This document shows positions 53,531-64,000 of a DNA stretch of 64,000 bases, in pieces (positions within the stretch are counted from its first letter, which is position 1; every line of letters begins with the position of its first letter). The stretch covers positions 1,179,501-1,243,500 of the forward strand of contig JAPFFF010000043.1 of the NCBI GenBank assembly GCA_039105265.1, read 5' to 3'. The translations under genes and the position numbers were made by a program. The stretch comes from Tritrichomonas musculus (lineage: Eukaryota; Parabasalia; Tritrichomonadida; Tritrichomonadidae). A model generated the notes under the pieces. The model was given only the letters and a program-made list of their open reading frames with translations, searched no databases and was not told where the DNA came from.

Positions 53531-53594
53531 TTAATTATGTTTTATCCTAAAAAATAAAGACTATTCAAATGTTTTTTTATTGAAAAAATAAATG

Positions 53595-53695
53595 AAGTAG
53601 CTTTTTGAAAGGCGTAGCCTTCAAAAAGCTACTTAATTTATGTTAAATTTTCTGTTTTATAACTTTTTGAGTATTTTACAAAACTCAAAAAGTTA
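53595..53695. repeat. Two hairpins built on CTTTTTGA
   Basis: Hairpin one: AAGTAGCTTTTTGAA at 53595-53609 pairs with its inverted copy ending at 53634, with one bulge. Hairpin two: ATAACTTTTTGAGT at 53659-53672 pairs perfectly with 53682-53695. Both lie 65-165 bases upstream of the giant gene's ATG. Confidence 0.75.
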
Positions 53696-56600
53696 TACCT
53701 AGATAAAAGTGCTTTTTTTCCAGTTTATGATGTTAAATAAATAGGAACGGTACTGTGATCGGATGTAAAGTGTCAAAAAATTGAGTGCAAAAGTCTCTCA
53801 AACAGTCTCTACCCACAACCCAAAAAAACAAAATTGAATACTTTGGATTTTTATTATCCAATATATTTATTCGACTCATTAGTTGGCTTCATATGGATAT
53901 TTATTTCATTTCTCTCAAATTAACATTTTATGCGAAACGCTTTGAAATTATAATTGTTCAATATTTAGAATATACAGTTATATAAAGTTTATTAATTGTT
54001 TATATTTATTTTAAATATTTTTATAGTATATATAATATTATTAAAAGTTATTTAATCTATGATATACATATAAATATAAAAAGATATTTGCTTACTATTT
54101 TAATAAAATTTTTTTTTGAAAAAAAATCGTTATTAATGTTTATGATTTTAAAATTGATTTTTGCAGCTCAGCCCCCTGAATCAAATTAAACTAAATTTAG
54201 CATATCTTTATTAAATTAAATGTACAATATTTAAATGTAATTATAATCTAAATAAATTCTTTATTTATTTAGATATTTCAAAAAAATATGTAACAATTCA
54301 TTAAAATGAACTTTTTAACAAAATATGAAATATTTATAAAATAACAAAATGCATAATTAATCATTAATTTCCAATATATATAATAATTAATCATTATAAT
54401 TTCAATCCATCCATCAGGTGGCTTGATTAGGTTATTTTCATAGGATACTTGTTTGTGTTATTATAACTTATATAATTGATATTTTAAAACATTTAAATAA
54501 TAAATATATAAAATAAGTGCACTATAATATAATATCAAAATTTAATTTAGTAATTATTAATACATAAAAAGATATACATATTTTTATAAACGTTAAAAAT
54601 GTAAAGTAGGTGTCCGCACCTCTCATTGAAAAATTTAAACGAGACTCCAAGATTATATAAAAGAAATTGGATTTTTTTAATTTTAAAAATATATATAAAA
54701 ACCAAATTTTAAAAAACTAATAGAGAGATTTTTTTAAAATGTTTTGATTTTGCAATATTTCCTTTGATAATATTTGTACAAAAATTTAAAAATGAAAAAA
54801 ACGCTCTATTAGTTTTTTTGTTATTTTTTAATAGCGTTTTACCTCAGAAAAAATAAGAATTTATAATAGGTACGAGGCTGGAGTCTCATTTTAAATTTGA
54901 ATTTATATATGGCCCTAATTTTTTATTCTGAGTTACCAGAGTCCACTATTCAAAAAGTTCATATCAAAAATACGAAATTTAGAATAAAAAAAGGAATGGT
55001 TTAAAAATTAATTTATATTTTTTACTTAATTGCACTTAAAAAACTATTTTTGTGCTCGTATAGTTAACGAACAATCCAAATTGGAGCGCGAAACGGGTAA
55101 TGCAATTCAGAGACCAATAATCATTTAAATAGAATGATTCGAGATATTTATAACGAGTATATGAATAATAATATAATTTATCGTATTAAATCTTATAAAT
55201 CTTAAAAATTCAAAGATAAAATCAGTAATGATTAATACTATTTTAGAAGGGGCGAAGCTCTTCGACCGTTAACCTTTTTCATTTTATGATAGTTATATTG
55301 CAATATTAATTATTTATTTATAATGAATACATTTTATAAAATATATTTGAACAAATGTTATAAGCATTAATTTGTATAAAATTCAAGATAATGCTATTTT
55401 AAATCAAAAAAATTGAATGAAAAACTTCTTTTTGCTCAGAAAGTAAAAAACATAATTTTCTATGTGAATTTCAATACGATGTTATAAAACGCAATAAATA
55501 TAAATAAAAATACATATATTAATGTAAGATATAAAATTGTATGCCAATTTATATGGCCAATCTTTTGATATCAAAATTATTTCATAATATTTGGATTTTT
55601 TAGAACAAATAATATTAAATATTTAATCAATAATCTAGATTATTTAAAATACAAAAAGAATTATCTTTAAATTTTAATCATATATCCAAAAAACAATGAA
55701 TAAAAATTAAAAGAAAAAAATTCAATGAATTCAAAAAGTTTGGGAATTTAATAAAATAATCAGAAGGGCGCAAGCGGGTTTATTTCACCTAAGTACTCAA
55801 TTTTTCACTTAAGTTATCAAAAATTGAAAAGGTAAAAAAAATAATATCTCCAATTGATAAAGAAAAAATATTTAGTATCATTTTTCCTCTCAAAAACATA
55901 TCATTAAAAAATTCCAAAATGTTAAGCGCTGCAGCATTTATAGAGTAAGAAGCCGAAAAAAATATATATTAATCGGGGTTCCGTGGAGATTACAATGACG
56001 CAATTTTTATCCCAAAATTCCTTTTTCAAATATAATATCTAATTTAATCGCAACAAACTCCACGAGAAAAAAGTTTGTAAGTACCAGGACATTGTAGACA
56101 ATTGAGTTTTACGTCGAACTTTGCGATATAAAATGCTAATTCGTATATTTTTAGATCAGCGATTTATATCTAATAATTTAATTTTCTTGGTTCATTGTTG
56201 AAATAGATAGAAAATCTCCTCGAATAATATTCTTTATCATTTTTTACATATTATACTAGCTTTAAACGTTATAAAAAACCCTCTGAATATATACGATTAT
56301 TCTATAATATTCATAAACCAATCAGTAAATTGCTAACAAAAACATATTAAAATATATATATGTGAATCAATATTAGAAAATATGTAAATCATTTTTTCTT
56401 ATTTTATTTTTTTGATGTAGAAAAATGAAGATTATGATTAAATCAAAACTTATTATAAACGTATTTGGTATTAAATCAAGATATATTACTGTATTTATTT
56501 AAAGTATTTTGATTTTTATATTATTTGGAATATATTTGAGTAGTATATAAATTGTTTTTACTAGAAAAATCTATATCATATTTTGATATATCAACATTTT

Positions 56601-58310
56601 AAAATTATTTTTTTTTTTCTATAACTTATTTAAATTTTTCAATAATTATTTGTAATTTTGAGAAAAGTTTATATCAGTTGATGAATATTTTAAATCAATT
56701 TTTTGAGATAATGCCTTTTATCGGCAACTTTTTGTGATGTTTTTATTGAATGAAGATTAAGAATTATTGACATAGAAAAAGTAGGAAAGAAAAATAATTA
56801 TATAAAATCAAAATATCTTAATATTAGCTTTGTATAATAATAATATTTAAATCTAAATTAGATGTTATATAATATATAATACTAAATTTTGCTGCATAAT
56901 AAATAAGTATTTAATTAAAATAGTTTTTTAATAGATATTGTTTGAAAACAAAAATATTCATAAATACATTATGTGGAATAAAGATTACTAAATTTTTAAG
57001 TGGATAATTATCAATATAAGTTGTAAAATAACCTATTTTATAATCGAGAAAGGAGCAAGGGTAACCGTTTTTCGTACGTTAAGAAGCCTTAAAAAAGCAT
57101 TTATATCTTATTATAAGAACAAGAAAAAACAATATTTTTTAAATATATTGATTATTTATATTAGATAAAATAATCCTTAATGATACATTACATAATTATT
57201 TCAAGTGTGATGAAATTAATGACTAATGATATTTTTTTTGATCATCCAAAGGACTTGTAGATTAATGGTTTTGACATTCTATTTTAGTGCTAAATGATAA
57301 AATGATATTATGTCTTTTAAATAAAATTTATAGTAGACTTATAAAATTCCATATCGCATTTTTTATTTTTGAAATCCTGGGGAATAATCCTTTCTGTTGA
57401 GTGTTTATTTACATTAATATTTTATTTTGTCGACGATTGGTGTTAATAATTCTATTATATTATAATTAATGTTTTTTTAATAAGGAATTGTTATTACAAA
57501 ATATAATTTTTTTAATATATATTTATTTAATAAAGCATATTAAATATATTATTTTCATTTTGGAGTTGAAATGGAAATAATTGCATGAATATTTATGTTC
57601 ATTAAAAATCAAAGTTTTCGGGGGAATAATAACAAATAGTTGTTATATAAAATCATATCAAGCAAATATAATTATTTATCAGCTGAATAAATCAATTAAT
57701 TGCGATATTTATGAATTTTAATGATGTTTAGAGGTTCTATGATTTTTAATTATTAAATTTTAATAATAAAATAGACTATCATCTTTAATATAGGGAAATT
57801 TCATTTCCAAAATAACTAAGCACATAAGTAAATTCAGAATTAAAAATGAATAAAAAAAAAAATTGAGTAGTGCAAATTTTTAACACAAAAACTCATAGTA
57901 TAATTTGTTTGTATTTTTCATAAGTACATATAATATTTTATATAATATATAATAGTTTTTTTATCTAAAATATCTCTATAATTTATTTATATTATTGAGA
58001 TAAAAATGTTTTATTCAAAATAAATCTAATTTGAATGCCTATTCAAATATTTTTTTCTCTCAATTTTTTCTTTTCAAATTTAAGTTTTATCGTTTTACAA
58101 ATTTTTCTTGATGGGATATTAATATTTTTTAAATATTCTTGTATATTTAATCATATATATAGTTTTAAAAAATAATTACTCATAAGGTATTTTAAATCAA
58201 TTTATATATTTGCTTGGGAGAATGCATAAAACTAATGATCGAGTGTAACTTATCATGACTCTAATATAAAATTGGTAGTTGTGATTTGAGATTTAGTCGA
58301 ATAAATAGAT
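53696..58310. other. Long gene-free AT-rich region
   Basis: No gene was recognised over about 4.6 kb. The open frame at 53785-53985 (66 aa) has no supporting feature. Small GC-richer islets occur (about 55045-55115, 55245-55280, 55975-56005, 57045-57080) but none folds as a tRNA by eye. A nested inverted repeat is listed separately at 54604-54905. Confidence 0.5.
54604..54905. repeat. Nested inverted repeat (hairpin or MITE)
   Basis: Outer arms contain GAGACTCC and GGAGTCTC (about 54641 and 54882). Inner arms contain ACTAATAGAGAGATTTTTTT (from about 54716) and the inverted AACGCTCTATTAGT (about 54799-54812). The nested order suggests one folded unit of about 300 bp. Confidence 0.5.
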
Positions 58311-58544
58311 TTAATATACGCATATATATCTAATATATTGTTTTCGAATGATTTGGTATGTTGAATTTGGGACAATATTTGATTTAATAGCATCAGTAAT
58401 TATTTCAAAAAACTGATTATATCTCAGCCATTTTGTAAAAATATTGAGTCTCGCATGGTTTATTCTAATTATATTAGCAGATACTTTTAAATCATCATAT
58501 GGTCTATCTTGAATTATTTGAAATTGAGAATCTCCAAATTTCAT
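58311..58544 (-). CDS. Hypothetical 77-residue protein
   Basis: An ATG-started ORF (MKFGDSQFQIIQDRPYDDLK…) with varied composition, no signal peptide and no membrane helix. No family was recognised and no initiator-like TCA lies close by. It may be a chance ORF or the remnant of a larger gene. Confidence 0.25.
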   Translation of the reverse strand: MKFGDSQFQIIQDRPYDDLKVSANIIRINHARLNIFTKWLRYNQFFEIITDAIKSNIVPNSTYQIIRKQYIRYICVY

Positions 58545-60000
58545 CGATTGCCCTTAATCAAATCATAAAAGTAATATTTATATATAAATATTATTATATT
58601 ATTTATAAATAAAATAAAATTTTGAATTTATTAATTATATAACGCAAAAAAAGGCAAACAACGAGAAAAAATAGCCCATTCAATAAGTTAACTCTCCTCT
58701 TCAATTTGTCAACTTTTTGAATTATTTTTATACTTTGATATTTTTCTTTCATTTGTCGGTAAATCGATTTATTTCTGTGATTTTACACAACTTCTATCAA
58801 ACATGTAAAAACGTTTAGAATTAAAATTCGTACGTTAGTTCTGAAAAGTTAAACTTTTTGATAACTTGGATTTTTTTAAAACGATAGATTCTTTTCTGGT
58901 CCATATAAAGTTTGCTTAAAAACCAATATACTATATAATATTTCAATATGAAGTCGAAACGATTTTCAATAACCTCTAAAGTGGTGCTTCTTTTAATAGA
59001 GGTAATTTCAAGATCTTTTTCTCAAAATTGAAATAAAATATGCGAAAATGGTCTATAATATATATATATAAACGTTATTATATAATAACAACATTATGAA
59101 ATTCAAATTTCAGTTCAAATCATTGAGATATTTGAAAACTTTTTTATTAAACTTTTTCATTTCCACTGGAAATTTTCAAGAAGGGAATCATTTTAAACTG
59201 TATAAAAAAACTTAAATCTCCAGTGTGGAATTTTTATGACATTAAATAAATTAAAACATATATTGAAAAGAAAATTAAACCTTTTGGAAATAATTGATAT
59301 AAAATCTGAAAATTAACATAAAATGTAATTTTAATGAAGAAATCATAAGTGTCAATGTTTAAAAAATAAAATTATAATTTTCTTTAATGAAACCCTTTAT
59401 TCAATTTTTATGATAAGATAAATGCTAACATCTAGAGTTTCGATTTGTTATTCCAAAGTAAATTTAATAAATATAAATATAATAAATAAGATATTTTTAA
59501 TTATTTTGACAACTTAAATGATTATAATTCTTCAAATTTGTCTAATAATTTTATTCTTTTTCTAAAATGACAAGTAGGCTTGTTATTTTCCGATTCTCGA
59601 GATTGATAATTGATTGACTTTTCGATATCGATACATAAATACGCACTGATTCTCGAGATCGATTTCAGAGATCGAGAATTTTACGAATTTCCAGTAGCAA
59701 CTTTTTGAGAGCTAGATTAATTGAATTTAATTTCGCTCACTTTTTCATGAACAATGCTTCAATGAAAATGGATTATTTTTAAAAAGTTTGAATTATCATA
59801 TTCATAATGCTATTATATGAGTTGTTTAAATTCGCATATTAACCATATCATATGACAAAATAATAACCACTTCTTCATTTTAATTTACTTTTTCTTTTAA
59901 TTGAAAGGTTATGTTGGTTATATTTTTTAGAGAAAAAGTTGATATGCCTCGTGCTTTAAAAAAATGCTAAAATGAGTGAAAAAATGAGGGAAAGAATCAA
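58545..60000. other. AT-rich intergenic region
   Basis: No gene was seen. At 59603-59680 two TCTCGAGAT(C/T)GA words and related GATCGAGAA form short palindromes. AACTTTTTGA-type motifs occur at about 58700, 58853 and 59700. Confidence 0.45.
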
Positions 60001-60784
60001 AATTTAGGATTTGGTGGTTGCTACAGGCAACAACAGTGATAGGTATCACGATATTTATTATGTGTAGCAATCAAAACCTTAAACTTGAACCTTGTCCAGA
60101 GATAATGTTTGACAAAGACTTAACTGGCAGCAATCTTAGCAAAGATCTTATCACTGTTGCTAGAGAAAAAGTTTTTACGATAGAATTTGACGATTCTGAT
60201 TATGCTAACATACTTGAACCCAAAATATTTACATTTATAAAGGATATTAATCTTAGAGATGTATATAAATGCGATGTTATAGATTTGTTATAGGTATAAA
60301 AAATAACACAGGACTTGTTTCATAATGCATTAGAACTTAAGAAAATGATTCTGTATAAGGTAATGATCCATCAAGTATTACGTATATTAAGCACTTTAGC
60401 ATACCTGGAATAGATATAGCTCAAGACCCAGATATAGCTATCGTGAAATATGTAAAAAACTTAGTAAAAAACAAGAGCAATAATAATTATGAAACATTAA
60501 AGACAAAATTAGATGAAATGGAGAATAATTTGTGGAAGCATTTTTATTATGTATTTACACTTTGTGATGACCAAACGATAGATAACATTTTTTATTCAGA
60601 TAATACTTCAACAAAAGAATTTGGTTTAGAATTTTATTAAGATTTTATTTTTAACAAGAAAGAATATTTAGTGATGATGATTAGAACCAATATTATAAAA
60701 GGGAAAACTTATATTGATGAAATTTATGGTCCTACAAGATTTATAGAATTAAATGATTTTGAGTATACTAATTTTGATAATATT

Positions 60785-61157
60785 TAACGTTATGGACGGC
60801 ACAATTATAATTATAATATAAAGTAACCACGCTTATAATAATTATCATAATAATAATAAAATAGATATATAGCAGTAGTGAACCGTAGGCTAGGCCAAAT
60901 AAAATGCCCCAGCCTACCACTACTCCAAGGGCTCCCACCCCTGGACCCCGCCTTACAAAGTCTTCAAAAAGCTCCAACAGTCCATATAATTCAAAAAGTT
61001 GGTAACAAAAAAATTCTAAGCAAAAAGTTTTATGGTCTCGTTATCAAAATTATTTTAGGGCAAATAATCTACCTAAACCAATTTATGGGATAAAGACGAG
61101 GTTGATGTTAATATTCTTAATATTTTCATCATGAATGTAACGTTATGGACGGCACAA
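60785..61157. repeat. Direct 19-bp repeat around a GC-rich tract
   Basis: AACGTTATGGACGGCACAA occurs at about 60785-60803 and again at about 61139-61157. AAGTAACCACGCTTATAAT near 60822 also recurs inverted near 61252-61270. These look like boundaries of a small insertion or of duplicated element ends. Confidence 0.45.
60874..60924. repeat. GC-rich hairpin
   Basis: AGTAGTG-aacc-GTAGGCT (60874-60891) pairs with AGCCTACCACTACT (60911-60924). The following bases to about 60960 are unusually rich in C for this genome (…GGGCTCCCACCCCTGGACCC…). Confidence 0.65.
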
Positions 61158-61380
61158 ATGGACGTCCTTATATCGAAGATTGTGCCAGAGCTATATGGTG
61201 CAAGTGTTAAGGACAGGCTTAACGAAGTATTATAAATATGATTACAAATATTTTTATAAGCGTGGTTACTTTTATTTCGAAAATAACTGATGTAGAAATG
61301 GGGGATGGAGATTCCATGGAAAATACATATAAATGCTATAAGCTGATAGAATAGGTGAACTGGCACCTCCAGATGATCCC

Positions 61381-61872
61381 AATATCGATCAATAATTTCT
61401 TAATGAGATAGAAAATGACTGACAAGAAAAGGAAATAATTGTTTTTGTTGAAATAAGAATTCCAAGTCAAGAATATTAAAATGATTTTTTAAATCAAATA
61501 ACTGTTTAATTTGACAAGAATATAAGTAATAAGATCAAATGATATTTTTTTTAATATGGAGCTACAATATTATCAATTGTTTCACGGCAAAACAATGTGA
61601 AAAGCTTTATATAAATTAAACTATATAAAGTTTAAGATGGAATGAACAAAATATCTCTGAAAACTTTATTAGTTCAATTAGGAATGAAAACAAAAGCAAT
61701 TAATGATAATTTATTAACTAAATAAAAGTTTTATTTCCTTTTATATAAAATATAATTTAAAAATAATAAATAATAAAGGTGCGTATTTATTTTGTAATAT
61801 TAATTTTTTTATTTTATATTTATAATAGATACAAAATATAGAATCAGAAAAAATATTTTTTATTTCATTTCA
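61381..61872. other. AT-rich region
   Basis: No readable gene; probably decayed DNA between the coding remnants and the inverted-repeat element. Confidence 0.4.
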
Positions 61873-62283
61873 TCTATCAGAAGTCAAGTATACACTTTTC
61901 ATTTTTCAAAAGCTCTGTTTGTTTATTTGGACTTTTTGTATTTCAGAATTATAGAATTAAATAAAAGATAAAAATGAAATAAAGAATTATTTTATCATTT
62001 ATCAATATATATAATAGTATATATTATATTTTATACTATGAAATATCATACATTTACAAGGATATTTCTCTTATTTAAAAATCAAACAGAGTTTCAGAAA
62101 TATAAAAATGCGTAATCTCGACTTCTGTTTTATATTTTCAAATAGTAAACATATATTTTAATTATATACTTGTATATGATTATTTATTTATATTTATTAA
62201 TAATTTTTATATTGGTTTTTTTATAAACATGATTCAAACAGAGCTTCAGAAATTTTAAAAGTGTATGCTCGACTTCTGGTAGG
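61873..62283. mobile_element. Small inverted-repeat element with a third internal copy
   Basis: Left arm CTATCAGAAGTCAAGTATAC… (61873-61920) and the inverted right arm (62235-62283) are about 48 bp with roughly 80% identity; both include CAGAAGTC, TACACTTTT and CTCTGTTTG. A third copy in right-arm orientation is at about 62083-62130. No coding region. MITE-like. Confidence 0.5.
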
Positions 62284-62394
62284 CTTTTGATCAATTGAAT
62301 TTATTTGTTATTTATAGTTTTTAATATGCATTTTAACTATATGCTTTTCAAGGAAATCCTATAGATATTTATTGAAAATTTTCTATCGTTACAG

Positions 62395-62530
62395 TAGTAT
62401 AGTATAGGCGGTGTCTCATACTTCGCCACCGCCTACACTGCTCGCCACCAAGCTCAGGTACACCTTCGCTTGGGCCTCGCTATCCGGCCAAATACCCTCT
62501 GAAAACCTATCGTAAGTACACACTCTCTAC
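62395..62530. repeat. GC-rich tract with hairpin, possible element end
   Basis: A stretch near 55% G+C in an otherwise very AT-rich region. AGGCGGTG and CACCGCCT (about 62406-62433) form a hairpin. It lies about 110 bp beyond the stop codon of the fibre-like ORF and may mark one end of a large element. Confidence 0.45.
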
Positions 62531-62639
62531 TTTCACTATTCCCCAATGTCATTTCCAAGGTATGGAGTAGTTTTTGAGCTTTCTAATGGTGTTTTTTGAA
62601 TTCTACACCCGAAAAAAATATCTATCAACTTTTTGTATT

Positions 62640-63998
62640 TTACTGTAATGAATGTATTACATTCTTAGTGTTATCTGCAGTTAAGATACCATTTGATGTA
62701 AAGAATGTCGAGTTAATCATTATGTAATTAGCTGTTGCATTGATCACGAAATTGCTGTTAACATCTAATGGAAATTCAATATTGTTTAACCAGATCTTAG
62801 TTGGTTCACATTGATATTCACTCGTAGGCGTATTATTAACGTTGAATGATATATTGATTTTGATTTCTTTAACACTGGTGACATTATCTTTGGTTTCGTT
62901 ATAAGTCAAATAGAGTGTTCCATCATATTCGTCAAGTTGTTTCTCGAATTGATAACGAATGATATTACTATTCGCTACACTGAATGTATAATTGATTCGT
63001 GCTAATTTATTCATTAATGCATCTAACTTAGCTCTTAATGATTCATTCTCACGCTGTAGAGTTGATATCTGACTGTTCATTGTTACGATTTTAGTAACAT
63101 TTTCACCTACTAACTTGGCTAGATCTTGATGAGATTTAATATAATTATCTATCCTTGTCTTCAGTTCATCATTTTCACTTTTCAATGCATAATTGGTCAA
63201 ATCAACAGGTTCAGGAATTTCACTTTTCAATGCTATTTGATCTTCTTCACCAAATTCAGCTAGAGTAACTCGTACTGGATATGTTCCAGAGTAATTATAA
63301 AGTACACCTGTTGCTTCTTCCCAATAAAACGAGCCAACACTTATATCCATAACATGAGCAATTGTATCGTGTATGTTTTTTGTACTTTCCGTCTTGAATA
63401 TGATATCAAATTCCTCATTTACATTTGAGCCAGTCACACCAACCAAGTGAGCACCTTCTTGGAATGGAATGAAGGAAGTAGAAAAGAAATCACCAAGCAG
63501 ATATTCTGGTTCGTAAGGGCCGTTTGTTATTGGTAGAATAATTTTATTCCCAACTTTCAAATCAGTTTTGCTTCGATATTTTTCATCGGATTCACTCTTC
63601 AATGCTATTTTATCTTGCTTCAATATTTTTTCCGCTAATATTAATTTGGTATCAAAAGAGTCTTCCCCATTATCGATGTAAAAGCATTGACCAAATCTAT
63701 CGTTTTTATAATAGGTCAAGTTATAGGTTGTTCCATCAATTTCAACATCGACATTAACTCCATCTTCAGTAATAACACCATTATAATCAAACAAATAATC
63801 AAACTCTTTTACAAAGCCATCGTTATTTGATATTGTTCCAACAAGGCGAATTCCCCTAGTCAATGTTATTTTGACTTCCCACGATCCTGAATTATCTTGG
63901 ACATTTTCAAAAGGCACATCGACTGCATCTTTATATATCAAATCATTTTTGCTTCGATATTTTGCATCTGCTTCCTCTTTTGTATACAGGTTATCCAT
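62640..63998 (-). CDS. Fibre-like repeat protein, possible Polinton/Maverick-type cargo
   Basis: A complete-looking 452-residue ORF from an ATG two bases inside the right edge of the window. Two beta-rich repeats (about 20-127 and 150-250), each ending in LAE and followed by (D/Q)xIALKSE, alternate with short linkers carrying the words YTKEEADAKYRSK (5-17) and DEKYRSK (138-144). A coiled coil lies at about 270-335 (SQISTLQRENESLRAKLDAL) and a beta-rich domain at the C-terminus. Such Y-x-K-x-E-A-D-A-K-Y linkers occur in tail-fibre-like and surface proteins of phages, large DNA viruses and related mobile elements. From memory, similar proteins occur in trichomonad Mavericks, but no hallmark gene of such an element is in this window. 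Confidence 0.55.
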   Translation of the reverse strand: MDNLYTKEEADAKYRSKNDLIYKDAVDVPFENVQDNSGSWEVKITLTRGIRLVGTISNNDGFVKEFDYLFDYNGVITEDGVNVDVEIDGTTYNLTYYKNDRFGQCFYIDNGEDSFDTKLILAEKILKQDKIALKSESDEKYRSKTDLKVGNKIILPITNGPYEPEYLLGDFFSTSFIPFQEGAHLVGVTGSNVNEEFDIIFKTESTKNIHDTIAHVMDISVGSFYWEEATGVLYNYSGTYPVRVTLAEFGEEDQIALKSEIPEPVDLTNYALKSENDELKTRIDNYIKSHQDLAKLVGENVTKIVTMNSQISTLQRENESLRAKLDALMNKLARINYTFSVANSNIIRYQFEKQLDEYDGTLYLTYNETKDNVTSVKEIKINISFNVNNTPTSEYQCEPTKIWLNNIEFPLDVNSNFVINATANYIMINSTFFTSNGILTADNTKNVIHSLQ

Positions 63999-64000
63999 AT

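Larger units (their letters stand above)
60001..61380 (+). pseudogene. Broken coding remnants of unknown, possibly mobile-element origin
   Basis: Several short stretches in the same orientation read like protein: around 60018-60293 (a hydrophobic N-terminus, then …EPCPEIMFDKDLTG…), 60390-60640, 60660-60785 and 61100-61235. They look like pieces of one or two old genes and are broken in several places. No family was recognised. The neighbourhood (GC-rich hairpins, fibre-like ORF to the right) makes origin in a large mobile or virus-like element possible, but this is only an inference. Confidence 0.35.

Noticed and set aside
53785-53985. 66-residue ORF in the gene-free region
   Set aside because: It has no domain, signal peptide or nearby initiator motif, and its length is expected by chance.
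55040-55115. Possible tRNA gene (GC-richer islet with GCTCGTATAGTTAACGAA)
   Set aside because: No seven-base acceptor stem and no T-arm box could be formed around it.
1-64000. CRISPR array, bacterial operon or ribosome-binding sites
   Set aside because: No regularly spaced identical repeats, and the gene families and promoters are eukaryotic.

Overview
The window looks like nuclear DNA of a parabasalid protist, most likely Tritrichomonas or a close trichomonad relative. The reasons are its very high AT content, intron-poor genes with initiator-like TCA(C/T) motifs a few bases before many start codons, and its gene families: DUF3447/ankyrin proteins, BspA-like leucine-rich repeat proteins, multi-membrane-pass nucleotidyl cyclases and single-pass surface proteins. 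No tRNA, rRNA or CRISPR was recognised. The species is an inference; no marker gene is present.

Left part (1-21.5 kb): a surface protein running off the left edge; a protein kinase; a large membrane adenylate/guanylate cyclase gene on the minus strand, cut in two by a 764-bp terminal-inverted-repeat (TIR) element with a 10-bp target duplication; a gene-poor stretch with eroded coding remnants; a complete-looking 5.1-kb TTAA-flanked DNA transposon (Kolobok-like) with an intact transposase; an acidic orphan protein; and a C2-domain protein with a PPQG(Y/F/M) tail.

Middle (21.5-42.3 kb): a membrane-anchored GH13 alpha-amylase; a second TTAA/GGG element without a transposase; and a family zone of DUF3447-ankyrin and DUF3447-ankyrin-BspA genes. 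The plus-strand ankyrin gene (25579-31682) is the most unusual object here. After its N-terminal domain it is divided into eight ankyrin modules plus a C-terminal cap. Most are separated by 370-800 bp of AT-rich spacer, always at the same place in the repeat and without the known trichomonad splice signals. Two other loci in the window have the same junction. Between and around them lie a broken surface-protein gene, a small MITE, BspA fragments and a possible hAT remnant.

Right part (42.3-64 kb): a giant minus-strand gene of about 11 kb coding a midasin-related protein: Sel1-like repeat, six AAA modules, two von Willebrand A domains and a C-terminal amidotransferase-like domain. It has two frame breaks, an in-frame TAA near the end and a 1.36-kb insertion inside AAA module 4 that carries a hAT-like remnant. 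From 53.5 kb to 60 kb the DNA is almost gene-free, with hairpins. The last 4 kb holds eroded coding remnants, GC-rich tracts, a small inverted-repeat element and one complete ORF for a fibre-like protein that may be cargo of a Polinton/Maverick-type element lying mostly outside the window.

Overall this is an accessory, repeat-rich region: expanded surface and signalling families, several broken by recent DNA transposon insertions.
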